Source of the DNA: Stomatohabitans albus
GTDB lineage: Bacteria > Actinomycetota > Nitriliruptoria > Euzebyales > Euzebyaceae
NCBI RefSeq assembly: GCF_036336025.1
Contig: NZ_JAYKKE010000004.1
Coordinates: 1-64,000 of the forward strand
Direction of reading: 5' to 3'
Length of the DNA: 64,000 nt
The notes below the pieces were generated by a model that was given only the letters and a program-made list of their open reading frames with translations, had not been told where the DNA came from and searched no databases. Shown here piece by piece: positions 44,923 to 54,644 of the stretch. Within the stretch, counting starts at the first letter, position 1. Each line of letters opens with the position of its first letter. The translations under genes and the position numbers were made by a program.

Positions 44923-46539
44923 CTATGCAGATAGGGTGATAACCGTATCGGCGCGAGCAACAACCGCTTCATCATGCGTAATAATCAACACACCACGATC
45001 ATTCAATACCGCCAACGCATCGTCTAAAAAGGCGTCTGCCGTTCGCCGGTCAAGTCCTGCGGTCGGTTCGTCAAGGGCAACAAATGGCCGGTTACTCATC
45101 AGCGCACGGGCAAGCGCAATACGCCGTTGTTGACCACCAGATACGGTGACACGCCCAATACCAACATGGGTTTGTGCCCCCTCATCGAGGGTTGCTAACC
45201 AATGATCAAGTTGGGCCGCATCAGTCGCTCGCGCAAGCCGGATACTCAGGTCATCACCAGGGTCTGGCCCAGCGCCAATAACGATATTCGTCGCAATAGC
45301 TGTTGGCATCAGATGAGCATCTTGGCTTGCCACCGCAATAAGGTCACGCAGATGGGCCACCGGTTGACCATCGGCGACCAGCTCTCCCGCCAAAGGGGTA
45401 ACGAGCCCGCACAGGGTGCGAAGCAAACTGGTTTTCCCTACGCCGCTCGGCCCAACAATGGCCACGACCTCTCCACGATGCACCGTAAACGTACAATCAC
45501 GAACCTGGGTGTGTCGGATAGCAAGATGCTGGGTTCCAATGCTCATGGTTGCCTGATCTAGAGGCACATCATCCAACCCAACCGGCGGTGTAGCTAGGGT
45601 GGCATTTAACTGGTCCATCGCACGTTGTGCGAGGCGAATACGCTGAGCAGCAGGACCCAGGGCTCCAATGACTTCAAAGGCACCTAAGCTCATCAAGACC
45701 ATGGGGGCTAGAACCAGATGGTCGGTCAATCCGCTGTCAATGCGCACGTACATCATGATGGCGAGGAGAGCGGTTGTTAGGGCACCCACCAAGCTGGCGG
45801 TTGCAGTGGCCAACCCCCGGCGCAGGGCTACACGCCGTTCACGTTCAGCAGCCTTTGCGCTGGTTTCACGTACGAGGTCCATAGCCGTGTTCCACGCACC
45901 ATAGGCACGGAGCTCATCGGCTCCATTGAGCGTATCAACGATTTGGGTGTGCAAGTGGGTGCGGTCAATCGCATCTGTATTTGGTTGGGCTAACGCCGCA
46001 ATGGTGGTGGCCACCAGGGCGACGATCATTCCTCCCGTTAACAACATGCCAGCTAAGGGATCAACAATCCAGGCAATAATGGCAACACATACCGCACTGA
46101 CCGGTACAGCAATGGCTGGGATAAGACCGGCCAGGAGTGCATCGCGGATATCGTCAATGTCTCGGCTCACACTCGCAAGGAGTTTGCCGGTATCCGATGG
46201 GCCAGGAACGAGTGGAATGAGCCGTGCCCATACCTCTACACGCAATTGCGCTAACAGCCGAAATGCACTGTCATGGGTAAGGACATCCTCTGCATACCCC
46301 GCTGCCGCACGTAATAACGCCATTGCTCGCACACTCACAATTTGAACGGTCAATAACATAATGGGAATGCCTGTGCTAGCAAGCACAATGAGAAGACCGC
46401 TCAGTGCCAATAGCGCAGGGCTTGCAAGTTCAGCCAACACCATTAAACCAACTGACCCAGCATTGGCCAGATGATGACCTCTGAGCACCGTTGCAATAGT
46501 AAACGGCTGTGGTGTTGATGAAGCGGGAGTTGCGGCCAT
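44923..46539 (-). CDS. cydC: CydC: ABC exporter subunit for cytochrome bd assembly
   Basis: Half of the heterodimeric CydDC exporter that moves glutathione or cysteine (and possibly haem) and is needed to assemble cytochrome bd. About six membrane segments (1-300) are followed by the ATPase with Walker A GPSGVGKTS, signature VSGGQQRR and Walker B FVALDEPTAG with the following His (IITHDEA). It is 538 aa and overlaps cydD by one base. It is the last gene of cydABDC. Confidence 0.92.
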   Translation of the reverse strand: MAATPASSTPQPFTIATVLRGHHLANAGSVGLMVLAELASPALLALSGLLIVLASTGIPIMLLTVQIVSVRAMALLRAAAGYAEDVLTHDSAFRLLAQLRVEVWARLIPLVPGPSDTGKLLASVSRDIDDIRDALLAGLIPAIAVPVSAVCVAIIAWIVDPLAGMLLTGGMIVALVATTIAALAQPNTDAIDRTHLHTQIVDTLNGADELRAYGAWNTAMDLVRETSAKAAERERRVALRRGLATATASLVGALTTALLAIMMYVRIDSGLTDHLVLAPMVLMSLGAFEVIGALGPAAQRIRLAQRAMDQLNATLATPPVGLDDVPLDQATMSIGTQHLAIRHTQVRDCTFTVHRGEVVAIVGPSGVGKTSLLRTLCGLVTPLAGELVADGQPVAHLRDLIAVASQDAHLMPTAIATNIVIGAGPDPGDDLSIRLARATDAAQLDHWLATLDEGAQTHVGIGRVTVSGGQQRRIALARALMSNRPFVALDEPTAGLDRRTADAFLDDALAVLNDRGVLIITHDEAVVARADTVITLSA

Positions 46540-48155
46540 TATCGAATGCCCTCCCCCTGGGAATGTCCTATAGGGGCAAGGGCTACAACATGATCTGCTG
46601 CATCAATAATCACCTGATCGTGAGTAGCCACAATCACAGCTGTACCGTTGGCGGTGAGATCATTAAGTGAGCCACGAATGATGGACGCGGTTCCATCATC
46701 TACTTCGGTTGTTGGTTCATCGGCCAATAACAGCACTGGTTCGGCAAGTAACGCTCGTGCCAAGCCAACCCGTCGTGCTTCTCCCCCACTCAACCGGCTG
46801 CCACCTTGGCCAACAAATTCATCAAGGCGAGGGATAAGCGCTTGCGCCCCACAGGCATGTAAAACCGAGACGATTCGTTCCTCATCTATTGGCTTGCCGA
46901 ATGTCAGATTGTCACGCAAGGTGGTGGCCAACACCACTGGTGATTGGGGCATCCAAACGATGCCAGGTGTTGCGGGCTGAAGTTCAGTTGGTTGTCCATC
47001 AACTCGAATCGTGCCACTGTCGATAGGCACGAGACCAGCTAATACACCCAGTAGTGTTGACTTACCAGACCCCGATTCACCGGCTAAGGCCACAAGCTCC
47101 CCGCGTGAAACAGTTAAACAAGCATCGGCCACATTCAAACGGTCTTGGCGAATCACAGTGACATGATCTAGTTCCCAGGTGATAGCCCTCGACTGGGTTG
47201 TAGGTGAGGGTGAAACGCTGGGGCTATGTTCAATTGCATCCAATAGCGCCGCACCGGCCGCCGCGCCTTCAGTTGATGCGTGAAAGGTCGCTCCAACACG
47301 CCGGATTGGGAGATAGGCCTCGGGAGCCATAATGAGAACGGCAAGGCCTGGCATCAGCTCCATCAGCCCATAGCTCAATCGAATCCCGATGGTCACGGCT
47401 ATCAGGGCTGTTCCAATCATGGCGACAAGTTCAAGTGCGAGGGCACTGAGAAATGCGATACGGAGTGTGGCCATTGTTTCAGTGCGCAACCCATCAGCAG
47501 CATGGCGAACAAGGTTGTCCTGCTGGCGAGCAACACCAAATAGCCGCAAGGTTTCAAGTCCATACAACAGATCTAAAAAATGACCGCTGAGCCGAGTCAT
47601 TGCCACATACTGCTTATTTGCTTGGTCTCGGGTTTCAACACCTATCAACCACCCAAATACCCCGAGTAAAGGAACCGTGACAATGAGAATGAGGAGGCTG
47701 ACCCAATCGGTTATCGCAATTGCTGCAATGACAATACCCGGCATTACCACGCCTTCTAAGGCGCTGGGGAGAAAACGGCCGAACCATTCATCCAACGCAT
47801 CAGCGCCACTGGTCAACATGGCGGTGATTTGACCGCTGGACTGGTCCGTGACAGCTCCTGAATGGGCCAATGCCTGCATACGCAATTCATGTTTCGTGAT
47901 GGTGGCTTGACGGCGCGAAAGCTGTTCGGCGATGTAGGCCAAACACGGCCGAATAACGAGCCCGACCCCAAGCCCGACAGCGGCCCAGGTGGCGAGTGGA
48001 GTGTGATCGCGAGCACCCACAACGAGTAGCGAGATGGTGAATGCGATAAGTACCCACAAAAGGGAACGCACCCCTGCAATCATGCCGAGGCTGATTACAA
48101 GAGTGCGGACGTTCCCTGCCCGTTTGAATAGACGAGGGTCAATCGGTTTAGCCAT
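46539..48155 (-). CDS. cydD: CydD: ABC exporter subunit for cytochrome bd assembly
   Basis: Partner of CydC. The N-terminus KPIDPRLFKRA is typical of actinobacterial CydD. The membrane domain spans about 15-300. The ATPase has GESGSGKST, LSGGEARR and VLLLADEPTTE. It overlaps cydB and cydC by one base each, so translation is coupled along the operon. Confidence 0.93.
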   Translation of the reverse strand: MAKPIDPRLFKRAGNVRTLVISLGMIAGVRSLLWVLIAFTISLLVVGARDHTPLATWAAVGLGVGLVIRPCLAYIAEQLSRRQATITKHELRMQALAHSGAVTDQSSGQITAMLTSGADALDEWFGRFLPSALEGVVMPGIVIAAIAITDWVSLLILIVTVPLLGVFGWLIGVETRDQANKQYVAMTRLSGHFLDLLYGLETLRLFGVARQQDNLVRHAADGLRTETMATLRIAFLSALALELVAMIGTALIAVTIGIRLSYGLMELMPGLAVLIMAPEAYLPIRRVGATFHASTEGAAAGAALLDAIEHSPSVSPSPTTQSRAITWELDHVTVIRQDRLNVADACLTVSRGELVALAGESGSGKSTLLGVLAGLVPIDSGTIRVDGQPTELQPATPGIVWMPQSPVVLATTLRDNLTFGKPIDEERIVSVLHACGAQALIPRLDEFVGQGGSRLSGGEARRVGLARALLAEPVLLLADEPTTEVDDGTASIIRGSLNDLTANGTAVIVATHDQVIIDAADHVVALAPIGHSQGEGIR

Positions 48156-49231
48156 CAGCTATGGTGTTGTTTGCCAAAGACTTGTTCCATCAATTCAACG
48201 GGGCCTTTGGTTGCTCCCAAAATGGTGTCTCGGTCAACCCGTTGGCGGAACACCCAGTAGCTCCAGCTTTGGTACCCAATAATGATGGGGACGAAAAGAA
48301 CCGCAACGATAGTCATGATCGTCAAGGTTGTTTGTGTTGACGAGGCATTCCACACCGTCAGGTGTTCACTTGCCCCGTGGATGGACGGCATCACATTGGG
48401 AAAGAGGGCTGCAAAAATCGTCACCGTAACCAGGATAATACTGACGCCACTTGCGATGAATGCTTTGCCATCAGATTGCGCAGCAACGAGCCAGCGGACC
48501 GCAATAATGAGGGCAAGCGCAACGGCAACAAGAACCAGCGCAACAATGACATAGCCACCCAAATTGTGATAACCCGCAATCAATGTCCAGGCAAAACAGG
48601 CACCCGTAATCACCGCAACAGGAATGGCTAGTTGTATAGCCAACGCGCGTGCACGGTCAGCGATATCTCCTCGAGATTTCAATGCGAGGAAGACTGCGCC
48701 ATGCAACGTAAAGAGCGATAACGTGACGAGGCCACCAAGCAAGGCGTAGGGATTCAAGAGGTCGAAGAATCCCCCTTGGTATTCAAAATCGACGATATCC
48801 AGGCCACGCAAGATATTTGCGAAGGCCACACCCCATAGCAAGGCGGGGACAACAGAGCCAATGAAAATGCCCCAATCCCAGAGTTCACGCCATTTGGGAT
48901 TATCAATCTTGTGGCGGTAATCAAAGGCTACGCCACGATAAATAAGCGAAATCAGAATGATGAACAGCGGGAAATAAAAGGTGGTGAATAGGGTCGCATA
49001 CCACTCAGGGAATGCGGCGAAGGTGGCACCACCGGCTGTGAGTAGCCATACCTCGTTGCCGTCCCAGACGGGCCCGATCGTGTTAATCGCAACCCGTCGG
49101 TCAATGTCGTCTTTACTGATGAACCGAAAGATAATGCCGACACCGAAATCGAACCCTTCAAGGAAGAAGTAGCCCGTCCAGAGAACCGCAATGAGGATGA
49201 ACCAGATGACTTGTAGTACTTCTAAACTCAT
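48155..49231 (-). CDS. cydB: Cytochrome bd ubiquinol/menaquinol oxidase subunit II
   Basis: A membrane subunit with about nine segments. LEGFDFGVG near residue 24 and GPVWDGNEVWL near 52 are family signatures. 358 aa. It starts 9 bases after cydA. Confidence 0.96.
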   Translation of the reverse strand: MSLEVLQVIWFILIAVLWTGYFFLEGFDFGVGIIFRFISKDDIDRRVAINTIGPVWDGNEVWLLTAGGATFAAFPEWYATLFTTFYFPLFIILISLIYRGVAFDYRHKIDNPKWRELWDWGIFIGSVVPALLWGVAFANILRGLDIVDFEYQGGFFDLLNPYALLGGLVTLSLFTLHGAVFLALKSRGDIADRARALAIQLAIPVAVITGACFAWTLIAGYHNLGGYVIVALVLVAVALALIIAVRWLVAAQSDGKAFIASGVSIILVTVTIFAALFPNVMPSIHGASEHLTVWNASSTQTTLTIMTIVAVLFVPIIIGYQSWSYWVFRQRVDRDTILGATKGPVELMEQVFGKQHHS

Positions 49232-49240
49232 GGCGGTCTC

Positions 49241-50713
49241 CTAGTAGTGCACGACGGGGGTGATTGGGCGGTCAGTTGCTGATGTTCCCTTTGGCCCGTC
49301 AACATCGCTCACGAGTTCGCCACCTTCATGGCCAGGCAATGATTCTGGTTCGTCTGGACCCTTTACGGTGTACTTGTACATCAGGTAGAACTCAGCCACT
49401 GCAAGTGCACCGTATACAAGGGTGAAGATTGACAATGTTGTGATGACTTGCCAAGAGGGGACCGCAACAGAAATACCATCAACGGTGAGCAATTTTTTGT
49501 ACACCAACCAGGGCTGACGTCCAGCCTCGGTAAATAGCCATCCAGCGCCACATGCCAACACCCCAAAGGAAAGGGCTGGAATAGCAAAACGCAACCACAG
49601 ACGGGTAATCCGAGTATCTCCACCGTCTGCAAAGGCCTTGCGCCGCCATAGGAATAGGCCAACAGCGCTGTAGAGAATCATCAGGGTACCAAGGCCCACC
49701 ATCACGCGGAAGGACCAGTACACAACAGGGACATCCGGGAGGTAGTTACCTGGGCCAAATTCAGCTTCAAAGTCCTGCTGAAGGTCTTTAAGCCCCTTCA
49801 TTTCAGAACCAAACTGATCGGTCGCCAAGAAACTGAGCAGCCCTGGGATACCAACTTCGAAATGGTTCTCTTGGGCTTCGGTGTCGATAACACTAAATAG
49901 TGTCAGGGGTGGATTGACCATCGTTTCCCATTGAGCTTCCGCTGCAGCTAACTTGACCGGCTGACGCTCTAAGAGCTGCTGGGCCTGAGCATGGCCAATA
50001 CCTGCGGTAGCAAGTGAAGCAACAAAGGTCACGATGAGCCCAATGGCCATCGCACGTTCGAATAGGCTGGGTTGGGTTTTGCGGAGCAGGTGATATGCGC
50101 TCACCCCAACGACGAGGACCCCTGCAGTACATAAAGCTGCCGTAATAACGTGCCCAAACATGAATGGTAACAAGGGGTTTGTCATTACCTCAGCAAAGCT
50201 GCCAAGTTCCAGCCGCCCTTTTTCCGCATTTTCGATATACCCGACCGGGTTTTGCATAAAGGAATTTGCAGCCAGAATAAAGAGGGAACTAAACCACGTT
50301 CCTGCGGCCACAAGCCAAATGCACATCAGGTGCAATTTTGGTGGAAGGTACTTCCAGCCAAACATCCAGAGTCCCAGGAATGTGGATTCCAGGAAGAAGG
50401 CTAAAAGCGCCTCCATAGCCAGTGGTGCACCAAAAATGTCACCCGCATAACGACTGTAGCTACTCCAATTCATACCAAATTGGAACTCTTGGGTGATACC
50501 GGTGACGAGACCAAGCGCGAAGTTAATAAGGAATAGCTTCCCGAAGAATATTGTCATCCTGCGGTACTTGTCATTATTGGTGACGTAGTACAACGTATGC
50601 ATGATGGCCAAAATCGGGGCCAGACCGATGGTGATAGGCACGAAGATAAAGTGATACAACGTGGTGACGGCAAATTGCCACCTTGCCATTAGTACTGCGA
50701 GCTCAAGCTCCAT
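49241..50713 (-). CDS. cydA: Cytochrome bd oxidase subunit I
   Basis: It carries haems b558, b595 and d and the quinol site. ARWQFAVTTLYHFIFVP has the first haem His. GVLVVGVSAYHLLRK and EAGRQPWLVY are the later conserved regions. 490 aa from ATG 50713, fixed by AGGAGG 4 bases upstream. High-affinity oxygen reduction suits a microaerobic or fluctuating habitat. The operon order is cydA-B-D-C. Confidence 0.96.
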   Translation of the reverse strand: MELELAVLMARWQFAVTTLYHFIFVPITIGLAPILAIMHTLYYVTNNDKYRRMTIFFGKLFLINFALGLVTGITQEFQFGMNWSSYSRYAGDIFGAPLAMEALLAFFLESTFLGLWMFGWKYLPPKLHLMCIWLVAAGTWFSSLFILAANSFMQNPVGYIENAEKGRLELGSFAEVMTNPLLPFMFGHVITAALCTAGVLVVGVSAYHLLRKTQPSLFERAMAIGLIVTFVASLATAGIGHAQAQQLLERQPVKLAAAEAQWETMVNPPLTLFSVIDTEAQENHFEVGIPGLLSFLATDQFGSEMKGLKDLQQDFEAEFGPGNYLPDVPVVYWSFRVMVGLGTLMILYSAVGLFLWRRKAFADGGDTRITRLWLRFAIPALSFGVLACGAGWLFTEAGRQPWLVYKKLLTVDGISVAVPSWQVITTLSIFTLVYGALAVAEFYLMYKYTVKGPDEPESLPGHEGGELVSDVDGPKGTSATDRPITPVVHY

Positions 50714-50933
50714 GTAACCTCCTGGGCCGATATTGGGAGGATCACTCCGTGGTCGGCAGCCGTCTCTGTCAGATGTCATACCCGTCGGTAATAGCCAACG
50801 AATACTTAATGCTTGGTAAAGCCATTACCAAGACCGTGTGCATTCAGAGTACCAACACCTTGTCTAATAGAACTACTATCAGCCAAATTAGGTCAAAAGA
50901 CTTTATATTTATGACCTAATACCCTATCAAAAT
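50714..50933 (-). other. cydA upstream control region
   Basis: It holds the ATTAGGTCA/TGACCTAAT inverted repeat and AT-rich sequence suitable for a promoter on the minus strand. No Rex-type or other known operator is recognised. Confidence 0.45.
50887..50920. promoter_or_regulatory. 9-bp inverted repeat upstream of cydA
   Basis: ATTAGGTCA (50887-50895) and TGACCTAAT (50912-50920) are perfect inverted repeats 16 bases apart, centred about 190 bases before the cydA start. GACCTAAT also occurs upstream of the HemG-like gene. Confidence 0.45.
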
Positions 50934-50978
50934 ATACGCACGGGTCTATCACCACCATGGTAATAGACCCGTGCGTAT
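50934..50978 (-). terminator. Terminator after nrdJ
   Basis: A perfect 16-bp stem, ATACGCACGGGTCTAT with ATAGACCCGTGCGTAT, is followed on the minus strand by ATTTTG. It isolates nrdJ from cydABDC. Confidence 0.9.
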
Positions 50979-50995
50979 AGGTGCTGGCAATGGGG

Positions 50996-53749
50996 TTAGC
51001 TACAGCCGCTCGTTGACCCACAGCTCGGGCATACGTGGCAACTACCGGCACGCTGCATTACTTGACCACATCCGGCACACATCGGTGCATCACCATAGAT
51101 GTCATCAACATGTGAGGGTTCATCAACGGGTAAACGCTGTTGTCCAATGGCATCTTCGATGATTGTGGCTGGCTCAACAGGTAGGGTCAGGCTCCCTTCG
51201 TCCAAGGAAGCGGTACGTTCCAACGTGGTGTAGATATTCATGCTCTTGCGTTGTTCTTCTGGCAAGTAATCAATAGCCAGGCGACGGAACATGTAGTCGA
51301 CCAGACTTGATGAGAACCGAATATCAGGGTCATCCGTCATACCAGAGGGTTCGAAACGCTGATTAATGAACTTGGATACATAGGCCTCTAAGGGCACCCC
51401 ATATTGCAACCCTAGGCTGACACTAATGGCTAGGGAATCCATAACCCCACTGAGGGTTGACCCTTGCTTACCAAGACGGACAAAGATCTCCCCAAGGGTG
51501 TGGTCATCGTATTCACCACTCATCATGTAGCCGTCAGCATCACCCACCCGGAAACTGACCGTTTGGCTTGGGCGTTTGTTGGGCAGCTTACGGCGAATCG
51601 GTTTACGGATAGCAGTCGGAGACGCATCAGGTGTGTCATCTTCTTTCTTGGACACACTCATCGGCTGGGCAACCTTGCAACCATCACGGTAAATAGCGAT
51701 GGCCTTTAAGCCCAGTTCCCACCCACGGGTATACACATCAATGATGTCCTCAATTGAAGCTGAGTTCGGTAAGTTGACGGTCTTAGAGATCGCACCACTC
51801 AAGAACGGCTGGCAAGCCGCCATCATATTGATATGCCCGTAGGGACTGATTGGGCGGTCACCCATCGCACAGTCAAATACGCTGATGTGCTCATCTTTGA
51901 TATGCGGTGCCCCTTCGACGGACGCATGTTCGTCGATATAGGCCAAGATGTCATATACCTCGTTTTCCTTATACCCTAAGTTCACTAAGGCGGGCTTCAC
52001 GGTCTGGTTTACGATCCGCATGGAGCCACCACCAACGAGATTCTTATGCTTAACCAGCCCAAGGTCAGGCTCAATGCCGGTCGTGTCACAGTCCATCATC
52101 AGGCCAATAGTGCCGGTGGGGGCCAGCACGGTGGCTTGTGCATTGCGGATGCCATATTCAGTGCCGATGGCAATCGCCATATCCCACGCATCGGCGGCGG
52201 CATCAAGCACATTCTTAGGTGCGAGGTTGGCATCAATTACATCGACAGCGTCACGGTGCTTCTTCAATACCCGCAGCACTCCGTCACGGTCGTCGTGGTA
52301 CGCCGCAAACGGACCCATGACCTTTGCAACTTCAGCGCTGAGTTCATATGCGGTCCCGGTCATAAGGGCAGTAATAGCACCAGCCCACGCACGACCAGCA
52401 TCAGAGTCATAGGGCAACCCGAGGCTCATAAGCAGGCCGCCTAGGTTTGCAAATCCAAGCCCTAATTGACGGAAAGCACGGGCATTGTCACCAATGGGCT
52501 TTGTTGGGTAAGAGGAATTACCCACGATGATTTCTTGAGCCAAGAACATGACCTTGACGGCATGACGGAAGCTCTCAACATCAAAGACCCCATCTTGCTC
52601 GAACTTGCGCAAATTCAATGAGGATAAGTTGCACGCAGAGTTATCCACATGCATGTACTCACTGCACGGGTTGGACCCGTTGATGCGTCCCGCATTGGGT
52701 GTCGTGTGCCAGTCATTGATGATGTCGTCGTACTGGATGCCAGGATCGGCACAAGCCCAAGCGGCTTCCGCAATCTCGTGCATTAATTCACGGGCAGGTA
52801 GCGTGCGTACCACATTGCCGGTGGTTACCTCACGCAGCGCAAAATCCTTATCATCGCGTACGGCTTCCATGAACTCGGCGTTCACACGCACACTGTTATT
52901 GGCATTCTGATATTGCACGCTGGCCGCATCAGCACCGTCAAGGCTCATATCAAAGCCAGCGGCAGCTAAGGCACGACTCTTCTCTTCTTCGCGGTATTTA
53001 CACCAGATGAACTCTTCAACATCGGGGTGATCGACATTGAGTATCACCATCTTGGCGGCACGACGGGTTTTACCGCCACTCTTGATTGTGCCTGCTGATG
53101 CGTCAGCACCTCGCATAAAGCTGACCGGGCCACTGGCTTGGCCACCACCTTTAAGGGTTTCTACAGAACTGCGAATATTGGAAAGGTTGACCCCTGAACC
53201 TGAGCCGCCCTTGAAGATCGTGCCTTCTTCGACATACCAGTTCAGGATTGAGCTCATCGTGTCTTCAACGCTGAGAATGAAACAGGCTGAGCATTGCGGT
53301 TCGTCTTCAACCCCGCAGTTGAACCAAACCGGAGAATTAAAGGCTGCTTTCTGATTAACCAGGAGGTGTTTTAATTCCTGGTTGAAGTGTTCTGCGGATT
53401 CTTCGGTATCAAAGTAGCCATCTTTGAGTCCCCAGTCCGTGATCGTGTCAGCCACACGGTCAATCATCTGACGTACGCTGTATTCACGCTCATCCGTTCC
53501 AAGGTGACCACGGAAATACTTCTGGCTAACGATATTGGTCGCATTCATCGACCAAGTTTTGGGGAACTCAACATTGCGCTGTTCGAACGCAATATCACCA
53601 GTCTTCCAATCAGTTAATACCGCGTCGCGAGATTCCCATTCGACTTCATCGTAGGGATGAACACCAGGTTTCGTGAAATGACGGTGAAAGGTCAGACCGT
53701 GGTTAAACAAAGCGTTGACGGTCGTACTTGTGGGTGCGGGGTGTACCAC
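50996..53749 (-). CDS. nrdJ: Adenosylcobalamin-dependent (class II) ribonucleotide reductase
   Basis: It makes deoxyribonucleotides with a radical generated from coenzyme B12 and needs no oxygen. The first active-site Cys lies in PQCSACFI, the substrate loop in NPCSEYMHVDNSACNLSSLNL (start; radical Cys and Glu), and ATVLAPTGTIGLMMDCD is conserved. The C-terminus has CxxC pairs (CAGCGQ, CPSCG) and a late Cys used for re-reduction. GTG 53749 (917 aa) follows AGGAG by 6 bases; the longer frame is unsupported. Upstream are paired NrdR boxes. Its cofactor need links it to the riboswitch island at 57.5-62.6 kb. Confidence 0.95.
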   Translation of the reverse strand: MVHPAPTSTTVNALFNHGLTFHRHFTKPGVHPYDEVEWESRDAVLTDWKTGDIAFEQRNVEFPKTWSMNATNIVSQKYFRGHLGTDEREYSVRQMIDRVADTITDWGLKDGYFDTEESAEHFNQELKHLLVNQKAAFNSPVWFNCGVEDEPQCSACFILSVEDTMSSILNWYVEEGTIFKGGSGSGVNLSNIRSSVETLKGGGQASGPVSFMRGADASAGTIKSGGKTRRAAKMVILNVDHPDVEEFIWCKYREEEKSRALAAAGFDMSLDGADAASVQYQNANNSVRVNAEFMEAVRDDKDFALREVTTGNVVRTLPARELMHEIAEAAWACADPGIQYDDIINDWHTTPNAGRINGSNPCSEYMHVDNSACNLSSLNLRKFEQDGVFDVESFRHAVKVMFLAQEIIVGNSSYPTKPIGDNARAFRQLGLGFANLGGLLMSLGLPYDSDAGRAWAGAITALMTGTAYELSAEVAKVMGPFAAYHDDRDGVLRVLKKHRDAVDVIDANLAPKNVLDAAADAWDMAIAIGTEYGIRNAQATVLAPTGTIGLMMDCDTTGIEPDLGLVKHKNLVGGGSMRIVNQTVKPALVNLGYKENEVYDILAYIDEHASVEGAPHIKDEHISVFDCAMGDRPISPYGHINMMAACQPFLSGAISKTVNLPNSASIEDIIDVYTRGWELGLKAIAIYRDGCKVAQPMSVSKKEDDTPDASPTAIRKPIRRKLPNKRPSQTVSFRVGDADGYMMSGEYDDHTLGEIFVRLGKQGSTLSGVMDSLAISVSLGLQYGVPLEAYVSKFINQRFEPSGMTDDPDIRFSSSLVDYMFRRLAIDYLPEEQRKSMNIYTTLERTASLDEGSLTLPVEPATIIEDAIGQQRLPVDEPSHVDDIYGDAPMCAGCGQVMQRAGSCHVCPSCGSTSGCS

Positions 53750-53899
53750 GATGAGCTCCTGAATTAGGTGGTTCCTTTTCGTACAAGTGGCCGAAATGAC
53801 CAACCTGTACCAAGACTTAAACAAAGGCGGTGGTGTGAATCACATGCGTGAAATTCCACCGGGGGAATCAATACGTTACTTCATAACTTTTGCGTCGCT

Positions 53900-53946
53900 A
53901 CACCACATATTGGGCGATAATTACTCACAACCACTATATGTTGTGG
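53900..53946. promoter_or_regulatory. Pair of NrdR boxes
   Basis: ACACCACATATTGGGC (53900-53915) and CCACTATATGTTGTGG (53931-53946) resemble the NrdR consensus ACACWATATATWGTGT; the second is a near-perfect palindrome. The centres are 31 bp apart, three helical turns, as in known NrdR-controlled promoters. They should control nrdJ and perhaps nrdR. Confidence 0.75.
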
Positions 53947-54006
53947 TTGACGTTCGCGTTATCAAGGTCTTACCCGTTGTACCGTAGGGACAGGAAAATT
54001 TTTTCT

Positions 54007-54130
54007 TGTGGATAAAACTGGCCAATAATCGCTACGACAACAGGAAAACTGCACGTTCTTTGCACAACCTGTGGATAAGCTGTTGATGAGCGATAAAAAC
54101 CTGTGGAGAACCGACAAAACACGTGGAGAA
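54007..54130 (+). promoter_or_regulatory. Row of four DnaA-box-like sites upstream of nrdR
   Basis: TGTGGATAA occurs perfectly at 54007-54015 and 54070-54078 (reverse complement TTATCCACA). TGTGGAGAA at 54102-54110 and CGTGGAGAA at 54122-54130 are one- and two-mismatch forms. All point the same way. No dnaA or dnaN is nearby, so regulation or DnaA titration is likelier than an origin. Confidence 0.6.
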
Positions 54131-54141
54131 AGGGTGCATAC

Positions 54142-54624
54142 ATGCGCTGCCCGTATTGCAATGGCCCGTCCAATCGGGTAATCGATTCTCGAACCCATGC
54201 CAACGACACGGCCATTCGCCGCCGCCGTGCCTGTGACGGTTGCGGGCAACGCTTCACCACGAGCGAACGTGTGGAATATGCGAACTTGATCGTCCATAAA
54301 CGCAATGGCACGACCCAGGCGTTTGACCCCGAACAGATTCGGTCCGGTATGGCCAAAGCATGTACAGAACTTGAACTTGATGATGACCACCTTCGTATGG
54401 CCACGGGCAAGGTTGTTGCAAAAGTTCGTAGTGCGCACCGCCAGAGTGTGACTAGCGCTGAAATTGGTGACTATGTCCTGGAAGCGCTGCGAGAAATCAG
54501 TCCTGTTGCGTGGCTTCGATTTGCCAGCGTGTACCAAAAGTTCACCTCCACCCAAGACTTTCAACGTGCCCTTGCTGAACTGACACCTGAGCAGCACCTC
54601 CAAACAAACGACGTACAGCCGTAA
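54142..54624 (+). CDS. nrdR: Transcriptional repressor NrdR
   Basis: It senses ATP/dATP and represses ribonucleotide reductase genes. The zinc ribbon is CPYC (3-6) with CDGCGQRFTT, followed by an ATP-cone domain (about 48-138). 160 aa. An AAAGGG precedes the ATG; the frame extends 13 codons upstream without conservation. It is divergent from nrdJ, its probable target. Confidence 0.96.
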   Translation: MRCPYCNGPSNRVIDSRTHANDTAIRRRRACDGCGQRFTTSERVEYANLIVHKRNGTTQAFDPEQIRSGMAKACTELELDDDHLRMATGKVVAKVRSAHRQSVTSAEIGDYVLEALREISPVAWLRFASVYQKFTSTQDFQRALAELTPEQHLQTNDVQP

Positions 54625-54644
54625 GCGGTGTGGTGCCAGCTACC

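Larger units (their letters stand above)
53750..54141. other. nrdJ-nrdR divergent control region
   Basis: It holds two NrdR boxes on the nrdJ side and four DnaA-box-like nonamers on the nrdR side. An imperfect hairpin (GGTGG/CCACC) lies in the nrdJ leader. No cobalamin riboswitch core is seen here. Confidence 0.6.

Noticed and set aside
53750-53899. Cobalamin riboswitch before nrdJ
   Set aside because: B12-dependent genes can have one, but the conserved elements are absent; only NrdR boxes and a small hairpin are seen.
54007-54130. DnaA boxes as a replication origin
   Set aside because: No dnaA, dnaN or AT-rich unwinding element adjoins, and all boxes have one orientation before nrdR.
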